This document shows, piece after piece, positions 56,630 through 64,000 of a stretch of 64,000 bases of DNA (position 1 is the stretch's first letter; every line of letters begins with the position of its first letter). The DNA is from a beta proteobacterium MWH-UniP1. GTDB lineage: Bacteria > Pseudomonadota > Gammaproteobacteria > Burkholderiales > Burkholderiaceae_A. Under the pieces are notes generated by a model. The model was not told the DNA's origin and ran no database searches. It saw only the letters and a program-made list of their open reading frames with translations. The position numbers were made by a program, and so were the translations under genes. The DNA lies in assembly GCA_036362785.1 (NCBI GenBank), contig CP143625.1, forward strand, positions 1,675,401 to 1,739,400, written 5' to 3'.

Positions 56630-57281
56630 CGGAGCCCTTGCGACGCTGCTCAAAACTCTTCAGATTTTTTTGCTGCAAAGTTTGCCCCTGGGCGGACTGA
56701 GGCTGGGCAGCAGGTGCGGGTGCGCCCGTACCGGGGTTGGCCGACCGTGCTGCGCCTGCCTGCGATTGCGCTGCTGCTGCTTGGCTCTGACAGCTAACTC
56801 CAATTTTTACTGTCACAGTACGCTGTTTTGCATCGACTTGACGACCCAACACCTGCACGCCAGATAACACGGCTTCCGCGCTTGTTTCGTCGATACTCGC
56901 CATCATGCGTTGGGCCTCTGTGCTACCGCTACTCGAACCATCAGCATTGGTCATCATCGTTGATTTACTGGCGTTAGCGATAGCTTCTTTGGCTTTTTGT
57001 TTGGTGGAATAGAACATCGCTAACTGACTTCTTGCTTTATTTGTTGCTTCTTTTGTGGCAAGTTGCACGTCCATTGCAGTATTAGCAAAAATGTTACCCA
57101 CGCCGTAGCACTTGATGCGAGCCTGACAACCATTTTTAGGTGGAGCTAAAGAACATCCTGCAAACCCGCCTAGCGGAACTTCGTCTGCAGCTTGTATTGG
57201 TTCGCCCTCGGATTGGGCATAAACTACTGAGGAGATTCCAGTCAACGCGAGGAATACAGTGGTGATTAGCTTTTTTTTCAT
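56619..57281 (-). CDS. Exported LPP20-like protein, function unknown
   Basis: 220 residues with signal peptide MKKKLITTVFLALTGISSVV cleaved near VYAQS. Cysteines are in GCSLAPPKNGCQARIKCYG (about 42-60). DVQLATKEATNKARSQLAMF fits the LPP20 pattern of a helix with regularly spaced Ala. QVDAKQRTVTVKIGVSCQ resembles the strand end of that fold. The C-terminus is a Gln/Ala/Pro-rich tail ending SFEQRRKGSDDF, a basic then acidic end. It lies 24 bases after the CsgG-like gene. Confidence 0.7.
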   Translation of the reverse strand: MKKKLITTVFLALTGISSVVYAQSEGEPIQAADEVPLGGFAGCSLAPPKNGCQARIKCYGVGNIFANTAMDVQLATKEATNKARSQLAMFYSTKQKAKEAIANASKSTMMTNADGSSSGSTEAQRMMASIDETSAEAVLSGVQVLGRQVDAKQRTVTVKIGVSCQSQAAAAQSQAGAARSANPGTGAPAPAAQPQSAQGQTLQQKNLKSFEQRRKGSDDF

Positions 57282-57305
57282 GATTACCCCTTAAGATTAA
57301 AATTG

Positions 57306-58538
57306 TTAATCGTCATCGTCACTTGTAACAAAAAGTTTTTTAGCTTTTTTGCTTTCGCCTGATCCCGACTCCACGAATACACCAAGCCCGCCAAAGGCGT
57401 CGGCTCCGTTTTCTCCGGTTCGCCATACTTGATAGCTTTGCATGGCCAACAGACGTGGATCAAGTTCAACTTTCCCAGCTAATTTCGCTCGTGAAATTCT
57501 TGCGTCAGCATAAGAGATCACGGCCGTGCCAACATCAGAGTGGTCGTGACTAAGATACTCCCCTGTGTGTGGGTCTCGTAGAGCGGCGCCCATTTTTTTG
57601 ATAACTAGCTTGTCACCTATTGAAAAAAAATCAGACCCCTGCCCGATCGTTATAAAGCCACTGTCTTGACCAAGTACGGTTGGCGGATAAACGGTTTGAA
57701 TAACAGCCCGTGACAATCCTTTACCTAACATTGCGATACGTCTTGCGTTGGAAGTTTCGTCACCGAATTTCAAAGGAACATTTTTCTTTTCAGAAAATTT
57801 GACTTGCCGAGTCGAATAATAGATTACTTCAAGCGTCGCGAAAGCGGACTGCCTACCATCGTTTCTTCCCGCGGTTGTAACTGACACAACCGCAATAAAA
57901 TCCGGTGCAACCTCCGCTGATAAACGGACAGAGTCCTCTAAAGATCCGCTTTTGCGAATGCGAGAAAGCTGGGATTCAACCTGCACCGAATTTCTACGGT
58001 CCATAACAGCGAACTTACGACCGGTAGTCAATTGCTGGGTTACCTCGCTCAAGAGTGCATTGGTATACCTTGGATCCCCTGTGTTTGACGGAACGACAGC
58101 CAGCTTAATTCTTTTTAACTGCTCAGACCGTTTGAGCACAAAAACATCTACTGCAGCAGAGGCCGCATAGTCACCGGCCGGAGATATTTCAGAGGAAATC
58201 TTTGTCCAAGATCTAACAACCCCTTTTGTCTTGCGAGAGATATCTTCCTCGATACTACGACTCATGGATGTCGAGCTATTTGCACCATCTGAACTCGATT
58301 TTGCCGTAGTCGAAATTCTTATCGACGAAGCAACTGCCTCACCATTTACCTGCGCAACACCATTAAAAACGGCATCAGATAGCGCTTCCGCCTCTGTCTT
58401 TCCAAACCCGCTCGCCGTAACGGAGACAACCTGTATTTGCTGCGCAACAGCCGCCAAAGGAATTATTGATAATGCGACTCCCCCAAGAAAGAGGGCACGA
58501 AGACATGCCAAAAAAGTTTTAGGTGGCTGTTTATTCAC
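57306..58538 (-). CDS. FlgT-like/CsgG-like exported protein with acidic tail
   Basis: 410 residues with signal peptide cleaved near AAVAQQ. Three parts are visible. An LPP20-like N-terminal domain has TASGFGKTEAEALSDAVFNG and GVVRSWTKISSEI. A CsgG/TolB-N-like middle domain has IKLAVVPSNTGDPRYTNALL, TTGRKFAVMDRRNSVQVESQ and LSAEVAPDFIAVVSVTTAG. A C-terminal SH3-like domain has SDFFSIGDKLVIKKMGAALR, DPHTGEYLSHDHSDVGTAVI and SRAKLAGKVE. This order matches flagellar protein FlgT, but no flagellar gene is nearby. The last residues, FVTSDDDD, are acidic after Lys-rich sequence. It may be a core of an envelope assembly. Confidence 0.72.
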   Translation of the reverse strand: MNKQPPKTFLACLRALFLGGVALSIIPLAAVAQQIQVVSVTASGFGKTEAEALSDAVFNGVAQVNGEAVASSIRISTTAKSSSDGANSSTSMSRSIEEDISRKTKGVVRSWTKISSEISPAGDYAASAAVDVFVLKRSEQLKRIKLAVVPSNTGDPRYTNALLSEVTQQLTTGRKFAVMDRRNSVQVESQLSRIRKSGSLEDSVRLSAEVAPDFIAVVSVTTAGRNDGRQSAFATLEVIYYSTRQVKFSEKKNVPLKFGDETSNARRIAMLGKGLSRAVIQTVYPPTVLGQDSGFITIGQGSDFFSIGDKLVIKKMGAALRDPHTGEYLSHDHSDVGTAVISYADARISRAKLAGKVELDPRLLAMQSYQVWRTGENGADAFGGLGVFVESGSGESKKAKKLFVTSDDDD

Positions 58539-58552
58539 GTCAATATCTCGAA

Positions 58553-59662
58553 TTAATTGAGGTTTTTCGACCGCAACTGATTCACGATCTGCTGCGCCGC
58601 TTCTTTCGCCGCCTGCTTCAAGGCGTCTGAACGCGCACCATCTTCACGCGGCCCTACGCCGTAGTAGTCAACCGGACCCACAGACGCCACTTTTCGGGGC
58701 AAGCGACGTGAGAGTTCATAAACCTGGATATTTACTGAAGCACGAGCTCTTACACCGCCACTATTTCGGTCTTGTTCGATGCTATCAAAATCAAGCGTGC
58801 CCATTGCAAAAAACTTTTGTTCACATTTACGCATAGCATCAAAAACGAGCTTTCGTACATTATCTGACAATTCAGCGGTTTCAGATGCGAGCAAGTCAGA
58901 GCGCACCTCATTGGTTTTTACACTACCGCATTCTGCTGCCACGTCCGCATAGGCGGACGGTTCGTAACCAGCTTCCGTCAGATACTTTGAGATGTTTGAA
59001 TCAACATCTTTTGCGTCGCCCAGTGCCCACTTAACTTTTTGAGCCTTACGAGTGGTCGATCCAGAGGTCGTCGCTGAGGCTTTCATCGTTACTTTATCCC
59101 CCTGAATTGCGCGCTCAGAAGATCCGCCGTCGGCTTCCTTTAATTGCTCAGCGTCAATTTTTTCATTGACTAAGCTGGTACTTGCGCTGGCCTTTTTGAC
59201 CACTTTTGCATCAAAGCTCTTCGCCTCTGCTTGGATACGCGGAAGAATTAAAAAGCCAAATGCACTACCCTCACCCGACTTAGCACCGCCGGCCGAGAGG
59301 ATAGTGGCGACGAGATTGTCATTCACAACGCCACGCACTGTAAAGCGCATCTTCTTTGCGTTTTTGTCTACTTGCTCGTCTATAAATTCAACATTTGTTA
59401 CGAAATCGTCAATACGTTTTTGAATTTCTTCTTTCTTGGACTCAATTACACGAATCGTTGACGTATCTTGCCTGCCAACGTAACTTTTCCATAGCTCTTG
59501 CTTGGCAGTTGGGGTGATTTTCTTTTTGGTTTCTTCATTAGGTGAGTCAGAAAAAAAACCCGACTCATAGTTAATCTCAAACGTCGTTCGAATGCTCGCC
59601 GCTATCGCAGAAGTCGAGGTTAAAAGTGCAATCATGGCACCTAACCAAAAAGAACGTTTCAT
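58553..59662 (-). CDS. Exported LPP20/FlgT-N-like protein, function unknown
   Basis: 369 residues with signal peptide MKRSFWLGAMIALLTSTSAI (cleavage near AIAAS). It has QELWKSYVGRQDTSTIRVIE, a helix-strand set around FVTNVEFIDEQVDKNAKKMR, FTVRGVVNDNLVATIL, a Ser/Thr/Lys-rich centre (about 160-205), and an LPP20-like C-terminal helix DGARSDALKQAAKEAAQQIV. Start ATG 59662. It lies 25 bases after the M48 gene and 14 before the CsgG-like gene. Its likeness to its downstream neighbour is in general build, not clear identity. Confidence 0.7.
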   Translation of the reverse strand: MKRSFWLGAMIALLTSTSAIAASIRTTFEINYESGFFSDSPNEETKKKITPTAKQELWKSYVGRQDTSTIRVIESKKEEIQKRIDDFVTNVEFIDEQVDKNAKKMRFTVRGVVNDNLVATILSAGGAKSGEGSAFGFLILPRIQAEAKSFDAKVVKKASASTSLVNEKIDAEQLKEADGGSSERAIQGDKVTMKASATTSGSTTRKAQKVKWALGDAKDVDSNISKYLTEAGYEPSAYADVAAECGSVKTNEVRSDLLASETAELSDNVRKLVFDAMRKCEQKFFAMGTLDFDSIEQDRNSGGVRARASVNIQVYELSRRLPRKVASVGPVDYYGVGPREDGARSDALKQAAKEAAQQIVNQLRSKNLN

Positions 59663-59687
59663 ACCAATCTCCTAAACAAAAAATTAT

Positions 59688-60527
59688 TTACCGTACGAAC
59701 TGACGATATCGATTAGCACTTCGACTGGGTATCGCTGCTTTTTCTATCTCTGTATTTACCTGTTTCGCTAGAGCGATTCGACGATTTTCTGCAGAGGGAT
59801 GCGTCGACAACAAAAGTTCGTTTGAGGGTTCTTTTGGCGACAAATTCGCGAGTTTTTCCATTACACGCAGCAAGGCCGAAGAGTCATATCCTGCGCGAGC
59901 CGCGTAAATCATTCCGTCTCGATCAGCCTCATACTCCGCCGATTGATCCAAACCACGCGCAAGAATCTGCCCTACCATCGCCGAGAGTTTGTCTGACATA
60001 CCGGTTGCGTCGTCGGTAATTTTCACGGCTTGGGCACCAAACTCCAACATCCGCTGCTTACGAATAACCCGATAGTGATGCTTACGTACAACGTGAGCGA
60101 CCTCATGAGCGAGAACCGCAGCAAGCTCATCCTCAGACTCGAGCAATTGCATGAGTTGGCTTGTAATTAAAATCTGCCCACCCGGCGCCGCAAATGCATT
60201 GACCGCGGTCGAATCCACCACGCCAAAAGACCATGAAAGATCTCGTCGCTCGGATTGATCAGCCACGCGACGACCCACTAAATTGACGTATTTCTGAATT
60301 TTTGAATCCGGCAGCAACTTGGCGGCACCAAGAATCTGACCTGCTACTAAGCGCCCCGTAGCCAACTCTTCCTGAAGGCTCTCGGGATCCATTTTTAATG
60401 CAGCGCCACCGATGTCAAGATTGATCGATTGGGCCTTCGCGACCCCACCCACGACGAAACACCAAGTGACTATCGCCGTACACAACCAGAGCTTTAGGGG
60501 GCTCATCAAGAATTTAATCGTCGTCAT
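59688..60527 (-). CDS. M48-family zinc metalloprotease, exported
   Basis: Peptidase of the M48 (Ste24/BepA-like) family. The zinc motif is HEVAHVVRKHH in LAAVLAHEVAHVVRKHH (about residues 138-154), with third ligand Glu in EYEADRDGM. FAAPGGQILITSQLMQLLES is conserved in soluble M48 proteases. The protein is about 280 residues from ATG 60527; ATG 60506 is also possible. A signal sequence follows (LWLCTAIVTWCFVVGG to AKAQ). Like BepA, it may act in outer-membrane or periplasmic protein quality control. It overlaps the upstream SH3 gene by 14 bases. Confidence 0.88.
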   Translation of the reverse strand: MTTIKFLMSPLKLWLCTAIVTWCFVVGGVAKAQSINLDIGGAALKMDPESLQEELATGRLVAGQILGAAKLLPDSKIQKYVNLVGRRVADQSERRDLSWSFGVVDSTAVNAFAAPGGQILITSQLMQLLESEDELAAVLAHEVAHVVRKHHYRVIRKQRMLEFGAQAVKITDDATGMSDKLSAMVGQILARGLDQSAEYEADRDGMIYAARAGYDSSALLRVMEKLANLSPKEPSNELLLSTHPSAENRRIALAKQVNTEIEKAAIPSRSANRYRQFVR

Positions 60528-61122
60528 CATCTCCATCACCAGATTTTTTTCTGTCCGCGGACCTCTTAGGAGACCCCTGCGAAGCCTTTCCGTCTCGACT
60601 TGTCGGCCCAAAAGTCGGCCTTCCTTTTACACCCTGCGGGGGAGCCGCCAGGAGCGCTAATTTGCGATTTTGAAGCCCGCCTTGAGTTGCGAAATCGTCC
60701 GCAGCGCTCGCAGAAACCCCCAATTTTTTTAATTCTTCGACTTGTAAGTGATCAGGTTTCGAGGCGATCACATCTTTTGAGGAAAGCCCGCGAGCCGCCG
60801 ATGTAGAAACAATATTTCCCTTGCCAGATCTCCCGCTGTCTAAGTTCGAAAGGCCACCACCAGCCCCCTTCGGCGTAGAAACTTCTGATGCTTTTAGCCA
60901 GCCTTTTGCTCCACCAGATTCCACTTCTAAGTAGAAACCCTGCCGTCTTAAAACTTTAACGGGAGCGTTTGCCGGTAACTGCTTAAGTGCTTTCGAATCT
61001 GCTGTGGGCTCAGCCCTCAAAGGCGCAGGGACGGCGAGTTCCTGGGCAAGACCAATCCCTGCGGAACACACCAAAAAGATGCATAAAAGGCAACTTTTAA
61101 ATGGTACGGAGCTAAAAAACAC
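60514..61122 (-). CDS. Exported SH3-domain protein with poly-Asp tail
   Basis: 202 residues from a GTG start at 61122 (GGGGATCC upstream), signal peptide cleaved near GLAQE. One bacterial SH3 (SH3_3-like) domain at about residues 32-82 has PLRAEPTADSKALKQLPANA, VKVLRRQGFYLEVESG and GWLKASEV. A Gly/Ser-rich middle and QVEELKKLGVSASAADDFAT follow, then a Lys/Arg-rich end closing in KKSGDGDDDDD. SH3_3 domains often contact cell-wall peptides. It is the first gene of the operon, so its promoter governs all nine. Confidence 0.78.
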   Translation of the reverse strand: MFFSSVPFKSCLLCIFLVCSAGIGLAQELAVPAPLRAEPTADSKALKQLPANAPVKVLRRQGFYLEVESGGAKGWLKASEVSTPKGAGGGLSNLDSGRSGKGNIVSTSAARGLSSKDVIASKPDHLQVEELKKLGVSASAADDFATQGGLQNRKLALLAAPPQGVKGRPTFGPTSRDGKASQGSPKRSADRKKSGDGDDDDD

Positions 61123-61149
61123 AGGATCCCCAAAAAAAACATCTAGTTG

Positions 61150-61201
61150 ATTTTAGACTTAATACTTATTTTTGTAAAATTGCTATAGCGATAGTTATAA
61201 G
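61150..61201. promoter_or_regulatory. Divergent promoters sharing one -35 hexamer
   Basis: TTGTAA (61172-61177) is the -35 element for a rightward promoter with TATAAG at 61196-61201 (18-base spacer). On the other strand the same bases read TTACAA, with TAAAAT at 61155-61150 (16-base spacer) facing the nine-gene operon. Both -10 elements match TATAAT at five of six positions. Confidence 0.65.
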
Positions 61202-61270
61202 CCTTCCGTTACAGTCAAAATTTTCGATACTTCCCGATATCAAACTGATTTTTTTGAAAGTTAAAAACCC

Positions 61271-61858
61271 ATGCCCGAGACAAATGACACCGCATCCCAA
61301 GCTGACCAATTCGAGAAAAGAATTTCGATCACGATCTCTGGAGTCGCTGTTTTGCTTTTACTGAACTCGATGGGCGCCGGAAATGCAAGTTCCGAGGCGG
61401 CCTTTCAAAATACTGTCGCAATCAACACATACGCGTTTTATCAAGCGAAAACAATTCGACAAAACGACCTTGAACTAGCCGCCAACGCGCTAGACACTAT
61501 TGTTGATACAGCCGTTCCGGCGATCAACTCCGAAACAAAAAAGAAAGCAAAAGAAATTGCGGTAGGTTATCGCGCCAAAGCCTCGAGTTATGACAGTGAT
61601 CCAACCACCAGCGAGGGCAAAAAGGAATTGCTCGAGAAAGCGCGTAACGCGGAACAGCAACGCGATTCAGCGATGGAGAAAGGACCTTACTTTGACTTGG
61701 CAAGTCTGTTGCTGCAGCTAGCAGTGATTCTTTTTTCGGTCGTGCTACTTACCAAGAAAAAAACCCTATTGCTCGCCGCTTCAGCTACGGCCGTGACTGG
61801 GGGATTTTTCACACTCAACGCTTTTTTTATGCTTATCAAAATCCCGGGGCTTGGATAA
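61271..61858 (+). CDS. DUF4337-like membrane protein
   Basis: 195 residues with a short soluble start, hydrophobic ITISGVAVLLLLNSMGAGNA (about 22-41), a helical middle (NTYAFYQAKTIRQNDLELAA and EGKKELLEKARNAEQQRDSA), and two hydrophobic segments near the end (LASLLLQLAVILFSVVLLTK, LLLAASATAVTGGFFTLNAF). The layout of N-terminal TM, NTYAFYQAKTIRQ and two C-terminal TMs fits the DUF4337 family of unknown function. It is followed by the CHASE2 gene 39 bases on. Confidence 0.78.
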   Translation: MPETNDTASQADQFEKRISITISGVAVLLLLNSMGAGNASSEAAFQNTVAINTYAFYQAKTIRQNDLELAANALDTIVDTAVPAINSETKKKAKEIAVGYRAKASSYDSDPTTSEGKKELLEKARNAEQQRDSAMEKGPYFDLASLLLQLAVILFSVVLLTKKKTLLLAASATAVTGGFFTLNAFFMLIKIPGLG

Positions 61859-61897
61859 CAGAGCGAACAACGCATCTCACGACCCGGAGGAGACTAA

Positions 61898-63625
61898 TTG
61901 GACAAATTGTTTGAGATTTTCTTTGACTGGTTTCAGGAATTCTCAAAACGATACCTGCCAGCCATCTACAGATGGATCGAAGCAGGATTTCATTTTAGAG
62001 ATCGAGCCACCACAGCAACGGCAAGGCTCCTAAGGACCTCGGGAGATCGCGGCATTTTACTCGTTGCGATTCTTACCTCGGCGTATGCGCTTTATCTCTA
62101 TGGCGTGGACGTCTACAAGCCAAATACGCCCAAGCCATCTCATGACACTATCTTAAAAGCAAGATTCTCTAGCCCAGTACCTTCTGCCAATATTGTTATT
62201 CTGGATGTCGACGAACGATCAATCGCCAATATGGCAGATCAATATGGGCGATGGCCATGGCGCAGAGATGTCTTGGCTGACGGTCTTCAAAAACTTTCGG
62301 AATACGGCACAAAAGGGATTCTATTTAACGTCCTTCTGTCAGAGCCTGACAAACAAAATCCAGCTGCCGATCGGCTAATGAATGTCGCTGCCGACACAGT
62401 TAAAACGAGTGCTTATCCAGTTATCCGACTAGCACAGCAAAACGATGGCCTCAGCCAATTAAAAGTCAGCAGTCTTCCGGGGACTATTGTCGAGCCGAAA
62501 GCAGAAGATAACACCATCGCAGTCATCGTCCCCCTTTTCCCTGGAATGCACGAACGACTCGGCATCGCTAATCAGCAACCAGATAGTGATGGAATCGTCC
62601 GTAGGTATCCTTTTTATTGGGCCGAACCCGGTTTTAAATTGCCCTCAATTGTTGCCACTACATTGTTTGTCTCTGATTTGTCACCCAGCAAAGATTTGCC
62701 AGATAGCTTTTCTTTAAACTGGCGTAACAAAAAGGGAACGTATCAACGCATATCCTTCAGCGACCTATTTTTAGATCAATTATCCGAGCAAGACAAAAAA
62801 TCGCTAAAGAACGCTTTAGTTGTTGTGGGTGTATCTGCCCCCGGGATTGGGCAGACAAAACCGACTGGAGTAAAAGCAACTACAGACGACAGTGAAATCA
62901 TTGCAACAGCCATTGATGATGCACTTCATGATACTCACCTACGAATCACGCCCGCTTGGGTATTGTTAGTCTTGAATTTAGTATCTATCTGGTCGCTTTA
63001 TTTGGTGTTCTCCGTCAAGACTGCCAAGAATCCACCGCTAAATAAAATTTTTGTCGTACTGCAGACCGCACTTGGCGGGCTAACTATGCTATCTGCAAGC
63101 TATACAAGTTATCTTGTTGACCTTACTGATAGCATGAAATTTGCCCTTGGAGTTTTTGCTGCGATAAAACTTGCTCAATCTCTTGATGATCGTTGGTCGC
63201 GCGGACGCAAAGGGTATCGTCGCCTAAGGTCTGGCTTAGCTGGACAGACAATTTTAATTATTAGTTACTTTGATAACTCCATAGTCGATGCAAATGAATC
63301 TGAGCTTCAGCGAGAGATTGAGAAAATCGTCGGTGTCGATCGTGTAGTCCGCATTGATGATTTATTTAGTGGCGAGAGTTTCGTTAAAAATTTTCTTTCT
63401 GGTTGTCACGGCCTCGTCATTTGTGTGTCCTCCATTCCTTTGAAATTGCAGGTAATCCAGACAATAAAAAGCTTCAAGATTGACCCCGTTAGCGTGCGCG
63501 AGTGCCCCATGACACACACATGGGATCTTGAAGACAAGAACTTCGCCAAAGCTATCAGTCCGGCTCTCTTGGCTAATATAGGCGGCCTGCTTGGTCCGGC
63601 CGACGGCAAACCCGTAAATTTATAG
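61898..63625 (+). CDS. CHASE2-domain membrane protein with unassigned C-terminal domain
   Basis: 575 residues from TTG 61898 (GGAGGAG about nine bases upstream). One membrane segment (about 52-70) precedes an extracytoplasmic CHASE2 sensor at about residues 80-340: VILDVDERSIANMADQYGRW, PWRRDVLADGLQKLSEYG, ILFNVLLSEPDKQNPAADR. Three further membrane segments follow (about 349-372, 382-407, 413-428). The cytoplasmic end (about 445-575) has QTILIISYFDNSIVDANESE and LVICVSSIPLKLQVIQTIKS, with no kinase, cyclase or GGDEF motif. The output is therefore unknown. Confidence 0.85.
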   Translation: MDKLFEIFFDWFQEFSKRYLPAIYRWIEAGFHFRDRATTATARLLRTSGDRGILLVAILTSAYALYLYGVDVYKPNTPKPSHDTILKARFSSPVPSANIVILDVDERSIANMADQYGRWPWRRDVLADGLQKLSEYGTKGILFNVLLSEPDKQNPAADRLMNVAADTVKTSAYPVIRLAQQNDGLSQLKVSSLPGTIVEPKAEDNTIAVIVPLFPGMHERLGIANQQPDSDGIVRRYPFYWAEPGFKLPSIVATTLFVSDLSPSKDLPDSFSLNWRNKKGTYQRISFSDLFLDQLSEQDKKSLKNALVVVGVSAPGIGQTKPTGVKATTDDSEIIATAIDDALHDTHLRITPAWVLLVLNLVSIWSLYLVFSVKTAKNPPLNKIFVVLQTALGGLTMLSASYTSYLVDLTDSMKFALGVFAAIKLAQSLDDRWSRGRKGYRRLRSGLAGQTILIISYFDNSIVDANESELQREIEKIVGVDRVVRIDDLFSGESFVKNFLSGCHGLVICVSSIPLKLQVIQTIKSFKIDPVSVRECPMTHTWDLEDKNFAKAISPALLANIGGLLGPADGKPVNL

Positions 63626-63766
63626 AAATTCACTGCGCCTTTTTACAGTTACCATGGTTCTTCTATTTCTCTGGATTTACGAGAAGAAACTTCTCTACTT
63701 AAAAGTCGGTTTGCTGCTATCAACTTTGACTGGACTGATGTTTTCGTATTAAATTTCTGCACAACA

Positions 63767-63810
63767 ACCAAACTTTTTAAGTTTGGTCCTCGTCTACGGG
63801 ACCCTTTTTT
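63767..63810 (+). terminator. Hairpins and T-run after the CHASE2 gene
   Basis: A perfect nine-base stem ACCAAACTT/AAGTTTGGT (loop TTT, 63767-63787) is followed by GGTCC...GGACC and TTTTTT at 63805-63810. The second hairpin with the T-run fits an intrinsic terminator; the first may compete with it. The rest of the 232-base gap shows no supported gene. Confidence 0.65.
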
Positions 63811-63857
63811 GCTCTCAAATTTTATGACCCATTTTCCCCAGCACAAGTTTATTCATC

Positions 63858-64000
63858 GGTGAAAAGACTCTCTTTTATTCTCATCACGTTTGTCACAATT
63901 GCGCTTGCCGCATGCAAATCCGCACCAGAAAACTATGCGCACATACCGGGAATCAGTGGACTAGCTTCGCTTGGCCAAAATAATTTTTTGACGGTACACG
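63858..64000 (+). CDS. Putative lipoprotein, partial (C-terminus beyond window)
   Basis: A GTG start at 63858 opens MKRLSFILITFVTIALAACK, a Lys-Arg then hydrophobic signal with lipobox LAAC, so Cys19 would be lipidated. The next residues, SAPENYAHIPGISGLASLGQ and NNFLTVH, recall the ISGLA...FL.VHD stretch of some esterase-like/DUF3616 proteins, but only 47 residues are visible and this is weak. It is not clear whether it belongs with the CHASE2 gene, since a terminator lies between them. Confidence 0.55.

Noticed and set aside
63626-63857. Open frame continuing after the CHASE2 stop codon, as if by TAG read-through or a small following gene
   Set aside because: The frame has no start near its beginning, reads unlike a known protein, and crosses hairpins with a T-run. 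A terminator explains the region better.

Overview
The window is most of a photosynthesis gene cluster (PGC) from a purple, bacteriochlorophyll a-producing bacterium, followed by about 11 kb of accessory DNA. A betaproteobacterium, probably of the order Burkholderiales, is the best fit. The reasons are a puf operon with a tetraheme pufC, two tricarboxylate-type (TctC/Bug) binding proteins, and a spheroidene-type carotenoid set (crtA, B, C, D, E, F, I). The species is not identifiable from the sequence alone.

Layout. 1-4.3 kb (minus): bchF-N-B-H, with bchH running off the left edge. 4.7-6.9 kb: the regulators ppaA/aerR and ppsR. 7-10.2 kb: crtA-D-C. 10.2-11.2 kb: a TctC-type binding protein. 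11.3-13.9 kb: crtI-B. 13.9-17.4 kb: bchG, a bch2/lhaA-type carrier gene and bchP, meeting tspO head-on. 18-22.9 kb: a branched-chain amino-acid ABC operon. 23-24.4 kb: hemN with an FNR-type box. 24.6-35.5 kb: the superoperon crtE-crtF-bchC-X-Y-Z-pufB-(orf74)-pufA-L-M-C. 35.6-39.3 kb: bchO facing bchI-D. 39.3-42.9 kb: housekeeping genes (aldolase, peroxiredoxin, greB, NIPSNAP, queC). 42.9-45.3 kb: bchE-bchJ. 45.3-52.9 kb: a YeeE transporter, a DUF423 protein, a TctC/RraA pair and an iron-type ABC transporter.

Regulation is unusually readable. Sites of the PpsR/CrtJ form TGT-N12-ACA lie in front of bchF/ppaA, bchC, crtE/bchO and bchE, with a one-mismatch version between crtI and bchG. PpsR is itself encoded here, beside its probable cobalamin-binding partner PpaA/AerR. 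A long stem-loop separates ppsR from crtA, and a classical hairpin separates pufA from pufL.

From 53 kb onward the sequence is visibly richer in A and T, and nothing in it relates to photosynthesis. A tight minus-strand operon of nine genes encodes almost only exported proteins. One has a FlgT-like three-part architecture (LPP20-like, CsgG-like, SH3-like C-terminal domain). Others are three proteins with LPP20-like helices, an M48 metalloprotease, an SH3 protein, two large exported proteins of unknown function and a small anchored protein. Three of the nine end in short acidic tails. The divergent strand encodes a DUF4337-type membrane protein and a CHASE2 sensor with no recognisable output domain. 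The two directions appear to share a single -35 hexamer. This is the best candidate in the window for an undescribed system, possibly an envelope ring or secretion assembly outside any flagellar context.
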